This document shows positions 1-9,745 of a stretch of 64,000 nucleotides of DNA, piece after piece. A program made the translations under genes and the position numbers. The stretch's first letter is position 1. The number at the start of each line of letters is the position of its first letter. The stretch comes from Hanleya hanleyi (lineage: Eukaryota; Mollusca; Polyplacophora; Lepidopleurida; Hanleyidae): contig JAVTVY010006840.1 of the NCBI GenBank assembly GCA_036873755.1, forward strand, positions 248,001 to 312,000. The letters run 5' to 3'. The notes beneath the pieces are model-generated. The model saw only the letters and a list, made by a program, of their open reading frames with translations, was not told the origin of the DNA and did not search any database.

Positions 1-999
1 TACATGACGAACTTCCCGATTATCGGCACAACTGAATTTTACGCTTTCCCATTGGTTTAAAATCCTGCCCAAAATAAACATGGCGGCGCTCTCAAGAAAT
101 TCCGAATCACAGTTTTTTCTTTGTTTGTGTCTTTCTCATTCATTGGGGGAAAATTCTTTGTCGATTTTTTTAATCTACAGGGACTATAATTCTATAATTC
201 CCGCGGTGTTTTACCACAGAGTTGCATTCCCTTTAAGCTTAGATTTCACCAAATATCTTCAAACTTAACATGTGCGTTATCCATGTGATTACAAATATAC
301 CAATTTATTTTTAGATCAAAGTTCATAGTCATCACCCTCAAATCATTATTAACCAATTAAACCTCTCAAAACCTGATAAGCTATGTTGCCATTTAATCAC
401 AAAGATCACAGCATATTTATTTTGAAGCCAATCTTTGAATTGGAATAGGTTCAAGGTCACATCATCCCAAAACTGAATCTAGCTTGTATAGACTGTGTGT
501 TGAATTGAAATTCGCTAGATTTCTTGATTCTGCAAAGGTACATGTGATTCGAAAAGAGTTCCATTGATCTGTGTTTTGTGTTTCTCAGCCATTGACTATC
601 ATGTATGCAATTGAAATACATGGGAGTGTGACTAACGTCACAGAACCTACGAATGAGGGTCAGGGTTAGATGTAGGATTTTCGCCAAAGTCCTTGTTTGA
701 AAATAGCGTTGTCGTTATCTGAAAAAACCCTTTAATTTTGCAAAATGGCTAATATCACTCAAATGGTGTTGAACATGCCAAAACATTGTCAATTTGTGTT
801 CTTTGAGTGTTTTACACAAACTACTGTGCCTTTTGCCCCTGATATTCACTTCAGTCTATGAGTTTTCTAAAATAAAGTCATTTGATTTTGTGAAAAACTG
901 GTCATTTGATTTTATAGTTGTGTCCTTTTTAAGGACGTTGTGAGACCCTGTATCTAACTCTGAGGGTTAGGTCAAATTTTCATCAAAAGTAGGTCAGCT
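1..999. other. No recognised gene
   Basis: Only short AT-rich ORFs (up to 76 codons) without domain signals. A YY1-type core (AACATGGCGGC) lies at 78-88. Confidence 0.4.
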
Positions 1000-1503
1000 T
1001 AAGGATGGTGTATGGGACCCAAGTAGTGAGGCTAGTTTGGTCATCTTATAGATGCTGTAGGGGGCCCAAATGTGGTGGATAGGCCCTATTCAGTCATATA
1101 TTATGAATGGTGTAGGGGACCCAAATGTGGTGGATATTCAGCCATTTGGCAGTTACTTGCCGACGGGCGGTGGCTCTCTCCGGGTATTCCGGCTTCCTCC
1201 ACCAACCAAACTGACTGTCACCATATGAGTGAAACAAACTTGAGTGTGACATTAAGCCAAATCCCCCCCCCCCCCTCCCTCTTATGGGGTAAGGGTCCCA
1301 AATGTGGTGGATATTCAGCAATTGTAATGATGGTGTAGGGGATCCAAATGTGGTGGATATTCAGCAATTTTAATGATGGTGTAGGGGATCCAAATGTGGT
1401 GGATATTCAGCCATTCTATGGATGGCGTATGGGACCCAAGTGTGGAGGATATTTTAGCCATCTTATATGGATGGTGTAGGGGACCCAAATGTGGTGAATA
1501 TTG
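1000..1503 (+). repeat. 46-bp tandem array, about 8 units, split by a SINE-like tail
   Basis: Units contain GGTGTAGGGGACCCAAATG then TGGTGGATATTCAGCCAT. They begin near 1010, 1060, 1105, 1290, 1335, 1381, 1427 and 1473. The third is interrupted by a foreign ~130 bp insert. ORFs at 1072-1338 on both strands come from the repeat. Confidence 0.85.
1148..1280 (+). mobile_element. SINE-like 3' fragment inserted in tandem array
   Basis: GACGGGCGGTGG, CGGGTATTCCGGCTTCCTCC and ACTTGAGTGTGACATTAA followed by poly-C form a block very like the conserved 3' parts of widespread molluscan SINEs, recalled from general familiarity. It sits inside one unit of the 46-bp array. Confidence 0.45.
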
Positions 1504-1504
1504 C

Positions 1505-1646
1505 TGGTGCCAATCTTAATAAATTAATATCATATCAATGCTCCCCAATCGTACATGTCGCTATATAGGGTTAGGGACCTAACCCTAACCGTACAAATGG
1601 GAGCAGATATGATTTAATTTTAATTAAATTGTGCTGGTGCACGTTC
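1505..1646. repeat. Imperfect palindrome with telomere-like centre
   Basis: The arms GCTGGTG...TAATATCATATC...GCTCCC and its complement flank a centre AGGGTTAGGGACCTAACCCT (about 1567-1586). It is probably a small foldback element. Confidence 0.6.
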
Positions 1647-2230
1647 ATGCCAAAAATCAAGGTTATAATGTCAACGGTTCTCCTTATTTTGCCGGAGAAA
1701 GAATTCGGATGGACTGGCTGAGTGACTGATTCATTACCGGACAATTTGCAAATGAGAGCCTACTTCGTAGGAATTGAGAATAATGGGACATAGTTGTCTC
1801 TCAATTTATCAATGAATGAACCTAATACGTGTATACGTGGAAGTAATATGTTTCTACCCAAGTATTGAGACTTGGATCGCATCATCATACCTACTATACA
1901 GTGGACAATTAGGTATACTTAGAAATAAGATATCATGCTAAAAATACATGTATGAATAGTGCCATTGATCACATATGAAGACAAATATAAAACACACCTG
2001 TCTCAAGTGTAACTTATACTGATTCTGCCGAGGTAAACAGCGGTGGCATTGTGCACGTGCACATGGACGTGCAAGGGAACGCTGACTGTGAATTAGTACC
2101 ACTTTTGGTGATTGCAATTAATGTAGTACCACTGTGCACAATATGTTTTCATGCATTTCAACGTTATGGATATATCTGAAATAAAAGAGCGTGATCAGGC
2201 AGAATACACCATTAATTTAACAACATCTGA
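1647..2230. other. No recognised gene
   Basis: AT-rich intergenic sequence. Around 2010-2050 it shares a short block (GTAACTTATACTGATTCTG) with 16,963-16,980, a diverged dispersed repeat. Confidence 0.3.
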
Positions 2231-2520
2231 TTGTTTTTGTGAGTTCCATTTCGCAGAGCGTGGCAATTTGTAGAGTAATCGGTTTAATTAGTAATTTGAA
2301 TAAGTTCTCAACAAAATTCAGTGAATCAGGTGAACGTTTTAGTGTCGCATTGACCCCAAATATCACGAAATCTGATTGTTCTAGCTGTCGGCGCTCTTAA
2401 TACCCATCGCGATCACCTTCACCTACCAATTAATTTCAATCAGTCATATTTTCGAGCTATGCAGGTTTTTCTGTGTTGTTAATTTGTCTGAGATCAGGCA
2501 TGCCTAATGTTTGGATAACA
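2231..2520 (+). repeat. Dispersed element, single-monomer copy
   Basis: Shares TTTTTGTGAGTTCCATTTCGC, ATCGGTTTAATT, GTGAATCAG and TGTTGTTAATTTGTCTGAG in the same order with 19,283-19,560. Its end holds one copy of the sequence that is tandemly amplified at 19.5-20.5 kb. Confidence 0.7.
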
Positions 2521-2654
2521 TGAAGCAGCAGAATTTGCCCCGCGGAGTGGTATCACGAGCTCTTTGTGTCATGTAACTGACGACAGAGCAAATTATGACG
2601 GAATAAATCAAGCGGACATCTGCTGTAATTGTGGGTGTCAGGGTCGAAATTTCC

Positions 2655-2795
2655 TTAGTAGTATAGAAAGGCTATCTGGAGGCCCCTTTAGGGGCGATAA
2701 CTCTGTTGGCACAATTCCTGGTTATCTCCCTTGATTCGCACAGTTCTGTCCCTAAATGGGCCTCCAGATCCCCTTTTACTACTTATCAGTGTTAA
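2655..2795. repeat. Hairpin, ~35-bp arms
   Basis: AGTAGTATAGAAAGGCTATC then TGGAGGCCCCTTTAGG pairs with CCTAAATGGGCCTCCAGAT and CCCCTTTTACTACT. The loop is ~60 bp. A foldback or MITE fragment. Confidence 0.65.
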
Positions 2796-2828
2796 TTGTT
2801 ATCGCACCGGTCATGTCCGGGAATCTTC

Positions 2829-2990
2829 GGCAATGTCCGGCCATCTCCGGAAATATAATGGTCAATAAGCTTTTATCCGCCCTTCCAAAGCATCAAGAAG
2901 CCGCTACGTAGATTGAACGGGCTGTGTCCGGCCATCTCCGGGAATATAATGGCCAATAAGCCTTTATCCGCCCTCCCAAAGCGTCTACGT
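2829..2990 (+). repeat. Two-copy direct repeat
   Basis: GTCCGGCCATCTCCGG-AATATAATGG then CAATAAGC-TTTATCCGCCC occurs at 2834-2893 and again at 2926-2982. Confidence 0.8.
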
Positions 2991-3185
2991 AAGAATACAA
3001 GAGTTATCTGCCCCTGAATACTATTTTATATGTCCTTCAGTTACTTCAATGTTAATGACATCTCCAGGAATGCACGTCATCAAACATGGTCCCCGACAAT
3101 ATCGCCAGCTATATGCCCAGCATAAATGGCAAGTGAGAAACCCTCAGTTTCTCCACATAGCCATGCAGCGAGAGAAGGGCAATTC

Positions 3186-3262
3186 CCTGGTCCTAGATGG
3201 AGTCGAACTGGTATTGCGCGCTCCAGAACGTGCACGTTATCCACTGCACCACGAGTCAGCCC
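3186..3262 (-). mobile_element. tRNA-derived SINE head or tRNA pseudogene (Arg-like)
   Basis: The minus strand reads CGTGGTGCAGTGGATAACGT (A-box-like) and, ~35 bases later, CAGTTCGACTCC (B-box-like). This is the spacing of a tRNA and resembles tRNA-Arg. The acceptor stem does not close, so it is not a functional tRNA. Confidence 0.5.
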
Positions 3263-3624
3263 ATACTAGGCAAGGTTGAAAATACCCTAATATACCTACC
3301 AGAGGGTAGATCTATATACGGCTATGGTGTAAACCCAATCGGACACCACGCATGGACATTTGCGGTATGGAAGTATTGGGGTGGTCATTTTTGTTCTTAT
3401 GGATTTTAGTATGGGGTGTGGCACCTTGTTTTATTCATCTCGAGCTGTAGAACACGATGTGAGGGGTCTCGAGGCCATGCGTTGAATTTGTTGAAAAATG
3501 CATGCGCAGTAGGCAGGCAGGTCGAGGCGGACGTTTTGGGATCTAGGTGGACCCATACTGGTTCGATTGGGTCGTGTGAGGAGTCATCGTGAAGCTCTCG
3601 TGGGAGAGCCCCTTACAATCCTTA

Positions 3625-3800
3625 TAGGATCCTATAAGATTCTCGCCCAAAATCCTATAAGATTTTTTAGTAGGATCCTATAAGATTAAAATCTTATAGG
3701 ATCATATAAGATTTTGACCCAAAATCCTATAAGAATTTTTAATAGGATCCAATAAGATAAAATCCTATAGGAATTTTTAAAAGGATCCTATAACATTTAG
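3625..3800. repeat. E1 left subterminal palindromic repeats (CCTATAAGATT)
   Basis: About eight copies of AATCCTATAAGATT or its complement occur in both orientations (for example AGGATCCTATAAGATTAAAA), spaced 20-30 bp. This makes a dense palindromic terminus matching the tandem block at E1's other end. Confidence 0.75.
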
Positions 3801-4079
3801 TTATGGAATACATTCTGAGAAATCTACAGGATTTCTATATAAACTTTCTGTGAGAATATTTGAATGAGTGATATAGGTCATCTTTTATGGTAAATCCACA
3901 AAATAGTAAATACATCAGAAAATGTATTAGCGTAAACGTTGCTTGTTTTGAATGTAGGACAGATATGTTACAGGGAAAGATATTCTGCTGAATTTACTAA
4001 TGCATGGAAACAAAAAGAAAAAAAAAATATAAATATTTTCATTATTATATACACATGCACTATAAAGATAGATATTCAC

Positions 4080-5668
4080 GGAGGAACGTGAACAGAGTAT
4101 CATAATCTCCATCAGTGTCCAGTAGAGCTTCTGCTCGCCATTCAGTTTAGATTTCATGGCATCCCGAATGGCCTTCTCGGAACCGGGAAAGTTCTTCTGG
4201 CAGTCGTCTGGAAGAGAATGAAATAATTTGCAGTTAGCCACTGAGAGAAATAATAACAATCCATGAATGGAGCTAGATTGAAAATTTCCCGTACAAAGAT
4301 CAGTACTTTTATTTCTTAGCAATTAGAATACTTCACAAATTCAATCCAAATTATTTTTAAAATTAATGAAGTTTAAGTTCAATTAACTGTCTCATCAGTT
4401 AGCTACATTCTAAGTCAGTTAATACCTTTGTATGATTGGCCTGTCCCAGGATGTAATCCAACCTTTGCTGAAACCCACCAGTCTGAACTGTGGACTTCTT
4501 GGCCTGTTGCGAGAAATACATGTATATAATTAAAACCTGATCAGTTGTATATATGGTTCCGTATGATATCCAATCCAGTTCTTTTTTTTAATACAATCAG
4601 GATGATTGAATAGGTTGACTACCATAAATGGTAAAGAATGGAACACATCCGTACGATTTACAAAAGATTGATGAAGATGCCTATTATCGTTTCTTTCGTT
4701 CTCCGTGATATACAGCAAGGGAGATCAACAGTTTGTGTGACGTTCTAACCAGTATACATTATGAAGATAGCAACCATACCTAGGTGTGCTCATTAAAGCT
4801 CCTGTCAGTCGATTGGCTGCTTGAAGTGAGCCGAGTTCCTTGTAGCAGCTGCATTCTGGAATATGAAAGTATACAATGTAAGAAGCCATTAGAATTGAAG
4901 TGAAACAATCATGTGAATTTTTTATAATTTGTCCTTGTTAATTTGTGGTTCAACTAAATCTCCATACAGCTTTTCAAATAACAAATACATGCTTATTAAC
5001 TACAAATTGTATTCTTAAATTTTTGAAATGAAATAAATATATGAAACGAAATGTTCTCGTTTCTAAAGATGCGGATAGAAATGTACAATTGAAGTGTGTG
5101 AAGATCCTTAGCTTTGGTATATGAACAGTGCAATCAATAGACAAGGAAAATATACCTGTTATAATGATGGAAAGTCTAATCATAATTGGTTATACTTTTT
5201 CTGATTACGGCTAAAAATAGGTTATGCTAACATTTTATTATCAATATATTTTAAAACATATTTCTTTACCATTTTCTCAAAAATCTTGTATGAAAATATT
5301 CTCTAATCTTCTGGAAGGAACAAAAATCAATAAATTTTATAAATCAGTAAACGGTTCAAAACAACAAGATAATTTATTTAGAGCTACCATCCCCCAACCA
5401 GTTAAATCCCCCTGTTTTGACATGAACAGGAAGTATACAAGCAGTTTTGTGATAAAAATATCTCACCCTCAGGGGATTTCCTTCAGGGGTGCATGCCAAT
5501 CTTCATATGAGGTCCCCAAGCCTGGGGTTTCCAAGCTGACAATACACACAATCATGACAATGGCAATCCACACTGCCTTGATGAACCTGGGTAGATTTGA
5601 AAGTGATATGAGACAGAGATATGGATATTTCTTTGTGAAAGCCATGCTATATGGCCCATTAAATTTGA
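4080..5668 (-). other. Splice-site-bounded open segments in E1 (possible captured or transposase exons)
   Basis: On the minus strand four segments have good acceptors, and three of them good donors: 5668-5467, 4855-4780, 4503-4426 and 4207 to about 4080. Segments two to four join without phase conflict when each intron splits a codon after two bases, but that frame meets a TAA in the last segment. Another frame of the last segment is very protein-like (KNFPGSEKAIRDAMKSKLNG) and joins the third segment but not the second. The first segment contains a hydrophobic stretch (AVWIAIVMIVCIV) but stops just before its donor. No family is recognised. These could be decayed transposase exons or host exons carried by E1. 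Confidence 0.2.
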
Positions 5669-6671
5669 CTGCAATTATAAGGTGAAGTACATTATTACAA
5701 CCAGTCCATATAGCAATATTTATTGAGGCCAATATAATTATTTTAATATGCCAAGTATGTCAAGGGAAACTTGTTGATAATAATAGCTGATACTCATGGT
5801 GGGTCTACATCACAAGAGTTCCACTGTTCAGCTCAGTTCTTTGCTTATTAAGTTATGAAAAAAAGAAAAATTATAGTTATATTTATAACTTACTTACCGT
5901 ATCACTAGCTGCACTCATCACCATCCGCAATACAGTTCTTCAAACCACCATAGTTCTAGCTTAACATGAACAAATCCACCTGATTTTTGCACTTCATGGT
6001 CAGCCTTTTTTGTTATTGTTTTAAGATGATGGTGGCGCCCTCGGTGTTCAATTACATTCTCAAGGGCAGATAACTCCACCCATTTTGATTAGACAGTTAA
6101 GAGGGAAAAGACTATCAGAAACAGAAATTATATATACATTATATTCAAACAATTGATAACAATGAAGAGGATAATATAAAGTATTCTTTAATGGACATTT
6201 TTTGTTGCCGACATTATGTTAGAACTGATTCTTCTGATAAATATTTTCCCCATTTTTTTCAATTTTACTATAAAATCATGGATTTGGACTGATTATAAAA
6301 TCTGAATTCAACAAGATTTCTTATCTAATATGATACTATTTTCATAACAGTAATACGTGAGAGACTGATATTATTAATATCTTTATTTTATTCAAATGGA
6401 AACTCATGGTACAGATCACTTTCAAAGACCCAAAAGTGTTCACAGTTCTGAGTGATATGTCAGTAACCACATGTGAAAATTGTACACAGTTGCAGCTATT
6501 TTCAACTGTGAAGTACAATGAGATTGGATTTCACTGAGTGAAATCAAATCGGCCACCTTTAAGCAGAGCTAATTAAGATCATTGAAACTTGTATACATGT
6601 AGTTCTAATTTATAACGTTATGTTACTGTAAAAGTTTGTGGGAAAATTCCAATAATCTAGAAATTATATTG

Positions 6672-6860
6672 TATTGAATCTTATTGGATTTTTCAGAATC
6701 TTATAGGATTTTTCAGAATCTTATAGGATTTTTTTTAATCTTATAGGATTTTTCAGAATGTTATAGGATTTTTCAAAATCTTATAGGCTTTTTTAGAATC
6801 TTATAGGATTTGTTAGAATCTTATAGGATTTTTCAGAATCTTATAGGATCCTATAAGATA
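6672..6860. repeat. E1 right subterminal tandem repeat, ~20-21 bp
   Basis: Nine or so copies of AATCTTATAGGATTTTTCAG with small changes run up to the right terminus. The core CTTATAGGAT is the complement of the left-end motif. Such subterminal arrays are usual transposase-binding sites in TIR elements. Confidence 0.8.
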
Positions 6861-6872
6861 TTTTTGTAAGGG

Positions 6873-8150
6873 AGCGTCCAACTGACTGGGTGAGGGGTGG
6901 GATATCGTCGATCTGCACATGCGCAGTAGCGCAGTAGAGGTCGAGATGAACCAACAGTGGTCCGATTGCACCGTATGAGGCCGTTTTCAACATTCTACGC
7001 ATGCGCAGTCTGGCCGTAGTATAGAAAGCAGGCATTTGAGGTATTCGTGCATGGGGGTTTGTTGAGTGATTGAGGGACCATTCTTTGTCCTAATAGGCCA
7101 TGTAGAGTGTCAAATTGAAGCTCTCGTGGTATGGACCACGACTTGAGGGATGTCCATGTGACAGTAGGGGTAGTAGCGAACGCGGGCATTTTGGGGTGCG
7201 TGGGGGGTGTTTGAGCGATTGAGGGACCATTCTTGGTCCGAATGCGTCGTGTGATGTGTCAAAGTAAGCCCTCTCTGTGTAGACCAAGATTAGAGGGATG
7301 TACACGTCATCTGTGACGTCGTTGGTGACGTCCTCAGTAGGAGTAGTAGCAAAAGAGGGCATTTTGGGGGTGTGAAGAAAGGTGTTTGGGGTAGAGATCG
7401 ACCACCCCTGGTCCAAATGGACCGTGTGAGGTGTCATCTTGTAGCTCTCTGCATATAGACGACGAATGGTATGGTTTTTGTTGAAAGTCGCATTGTGCTA
7501 CTCATGCGCAGTTGGGCAGTAGTAACGAAAGATGTCACTTTGGTCGTGGGCAATGACATGTTTGAGCAATCAGGGGACCCATCTTTGGTCCAGATAAACC
7601 GGTTGGGGCATCCTAGTGAAGCTTTCGTGGGGTAGAGTCAGACTGGTGTGTTTTTTTATTGGAAGTCGTGCCAATCTGCGCATGCGCAGTTGGGGTGTAG
7701 TAAGTAAAGTAACCATTCTTGAGGTGCGTAGGGGTGTGTTTGAGAAACTGAGACCATTCTTGGTCTGAATGGGGTGTGTGGTTTATCATATTGAAGCTTT
7801 CGTGGGACAGCGTCCGACTGGACTGGCGTGTCGTGGAAGTAGGGGATATGGCGCGCATGCGCAGACAGGAAATAGTGGAAAAGGGGCACTTGAATGGAAT
7901 TTTAGCCTCGAGGTTGACCATCCGTGGTCCGAATGGGTCGTCTGGGGTTTCGTAGTGAAGGGCTCGTGGGGTAGCGTCGGATTGGACTGGTGTGTAGCCT
8001 AGTATCATCGTTCTGCGCATGCGCAGTTTGGCAGTAGTATAGAAAGCGAGGATTTGCAGGCCATCCACGATCCAAATATGTGGGGTGGGGAGTTCTCGTT
8101 GTATAGAATACGACTTGAGGGATGTACACGTCACCTGAAACGTCATTAGT
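6873..8150 (+). repeat. E2 satellite array, 130-176 bp units
   Basis: Seven to eight units are marked by the GACC-----TGGTCC palindrome near 6948, 7077, 7226, 7399, 7575, 7751, 7917 and 8060. NRF1-like CTGCGCATGCGCAG or near matches lie at 6913-6926, 6995-7008, 7501-7511, 7676-7689, 7853-7864 and 8013-8026. Two units instead carry TGACGTC pairs near 7300-7335. Confidence 0.75.
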
Positions 8151-8184
8151 AGTAGAGAAATCGTCGCTCGGGTGAGCCCTTTAA

Positions 8185-8345
8185 GGCGTTACGGCTTTGA
8201 AACGGGCGTTAAGGCGTAACGGCGGGCGTTGTCGGACGACACTGCATTTCGATGAATTGGTGTCAATTCCATGAAATGCCTAAAAAAATCAGAGCTTCTG
8301 ACCTATTTCATCAGGGCGTTGGTGGGCGTTACTGTCTATAAATTC
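8185..8345 (+). promoter_or_regulatory. GGCGTT-repeat block and TATA-like box in E2
   Basis: GGCGTT or GGCGTA occurs about seven times between 8190 and 8330 (for example AAGGCGTTACGG and GGGCGTTAAGGCGT), followed by TATAAA at 8337-8342. This lies at the centre of the E2 inverted-repeat element and upstream of the 90-aa ORF. It is a plausible promoter but is untested. Confidence 0.3.
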
Positions 8346-8562
8346 AAGCGTGTTCCAAAAACGTGCAATCTCCCCGACCCAATACGCCCGCTACTGACCC
8401 CAAAACGTCCACCCTAGTGCCCTTTTCCACAATTCCCGGCCTGCGCATGTGTGACATCGTCTGTCAAACACGTCCCTCTGAACCCCACACCCCCATTCCT
8501 ACTGTTGCAGAGCCATTGCAGAGACCCATCCCTATGCGACTCGCATTTTACAGCATGCGACC

Positions 8563-8835
8563 ATGGTTAATTCATTCACGGGTTACCGAGCAGTGGTTCG
8601 GTCCATGTTTGCAGATGGCGACGACAACGATGGGCGAGGTCAGATCCTGGAACAGTTCACAGAAGCGGTCCTCGACGGAGTCGACTCGATGGAGAGGTGT
8701 GCTATCACCCACCATTACTGGACTATGACAGCCGTCCTTGATGCCCGGGCTATGGAACACGAGCGCTCACGTCGGAACCAGCGACGGCTCGTTGACCTCA
8801 CAATGGTCTTTGCCCTATTGGCCCTGACGCTGTAG
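8563..8835 (+). CDS. Hypothetical 90-aa protein of E2 element, C-terminal hydrophobic tail
   Basis: The ATG lies in an excellent Kozak context (GCGACCATGGT). The frame runs 90 codons to TAG. The start is acidic/amphipathic (RSMFADGDDNDGRGQILEQF), the middle is charged (LDARAMEHERSRRNQRR) and the last ~15 residues are hydrophobic (LVDLTMVFALLALTL), as in a tail-anchored protein. The base composition is GC-richer than the flanks. A TATA-like TATAAA sits at 8337-8342, seven GGCGTT motifs lie before it, and an acceptor-like ATTTTACAG ends 9 bases before the ATG. I do not recognise the family. It is the only plausible coding unit of the E2 repeat element. A chance ORF in a GC-rich patch is the alternative. 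Confidence 0.35.
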   Translation: MVNSFTGYRAVVRSMFADGDDNDGRGQILEQFTEAVLDGVDSMERCAITHHYWTMTAVLDARAMEHERSRRNQRRLVDLTMVFALLALTL

Positions 8836-8931
8836 CAATGACATTTCTGTCTTACAGCGACAGAAAAGAACGCCTCTTTTCAGAGCCTCAATGTTTTCCG
8901 AAAGAGACACGGCTAACTAAGCACAATGTTC

Positions 8932-9009
8932 ACACACACACACACGCGCGTGCGCACGCACGAACACACACGCACACACACGCGCTCACACGCATACACG
9001 CACACACAG
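8932..9009. repeat. (CA)n/(CG) microsatellite
   Basis: Alternating purine-pyrimidine CACACACA with CGCGCGTGCGCACG runs, of the Z-DNA-prone type. It lies in the right half of E2. Confidence 0.9.
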
Positions 9010-9129
9010 GTAACTCTACCAGGTAGTCGGATGGAAAAGGGCCCTTATCTCCTCCAAACCCACATTGAAATCAGAAGCCGCCATTTGAGAAACTACAGAG
9101 CTGTGGGATGGATCGCACATGTGGTGCAC

Positions 9130-9490
9130 CCGCACCCTGGTCACCAATGACGTCACATATGACATGGACATCCCTCAAGTCGTGGTCTATACCAGAGCTT
9201 TAATTTGACACCTTACACGGCCTATTGGGACCAAGAATGGTCCCTCAACCACTCAACAGACCCCCACGAACCTCTAAAATGCCTGCTTTCTATACTACGG
9301 TCACACTGCGCATGCGGAGAATGTTGAAAACGGACGACACACTGGTCCAGTCGGATGGTCCCTCACGAATGCTTCAAAATAAGGCCTCATACGGTCCAAT
9401 CGGACCATTATTCGTCCATCTCGACCTCAAAACGTCCATTCCAATGCCCTTTTTCTACCTCACATGCGCACATAGACAATATTCCCACCC
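9130..9490 (-). repeat. E2 satellite units, inverted arm
   Basis: These are reverse-complement copies of the forward units: GGGACCAAGAATGGTCCC at 9228-9245, CTGCGCATGCGG at 9306-9317, and CACATGCGCA at 9461-9470. They form the right arm of the E2 palindrome together with 8370-8500. Confidence 0.7.
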
Positions 9491-9745
9491 CACACCCTCC
9501 AGTTGGATGCTTCCCCACGAAAGATTCACGATGACACCTCACACGACCCAATCAGACCACTATGGTTCCACCTAGACTCCAAAACGTCCACCTCGATCTG
9601 CCTGCCCACTGCGCATTCGTCATCAGAACTTTTCAGCAAATTCAACGCCTGGCCTCGAGACCCCTGCCATCGTGTTATACAGCTCTAGATGCAGAAAACA
9701 AGGTGCCAAAATCCATAGTGAACTCCACAAGAAAAAAATATGACA

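Larger units (their letters stand above)
3610..6872. mobile_element. E1: 3.26 kb TIR element nested in E2, 3-bp TSD
   Basis: The ends are CCCTTACAATCC at the left and TTTTTGTAAGGG at the right, each followed inward by an ATCCTATAAGAT-type repeat. AGC flanks both sides (3607-3609 and 6873-6875). Removing the element restores the satellite phrase GGGA-AGCGTCC seen intact at 7803-7815, which shows insertion into an E2 unit. A 3-bp target duplication with subterminal repeats recalls CACTA or Harbinger types, but the ends do not match either canonical terminus. Superfamily unassigned. Confidence 0.7.

Noticed and set aside
78..268. ATG-started 62-codon ORF after a YY1-like AACATGGCGGC
   Set aside because: No domain, codon bias or splice support; a chance ORF is equally likely.
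3927..4322. 131-codon minus-strand ORF as a single gene
   Set aside because: A good splice acceptor falls inside it, and the downstream part runs into poly-Phe low-complexity sequence, so only a short internal part could be an exon.
6841..8146. Several minus-strand ORFs (up to 177 codons) in the E2 arm
   Set aside because: They are satellite-unit translations sharing repeated peptides such as GPRMV.
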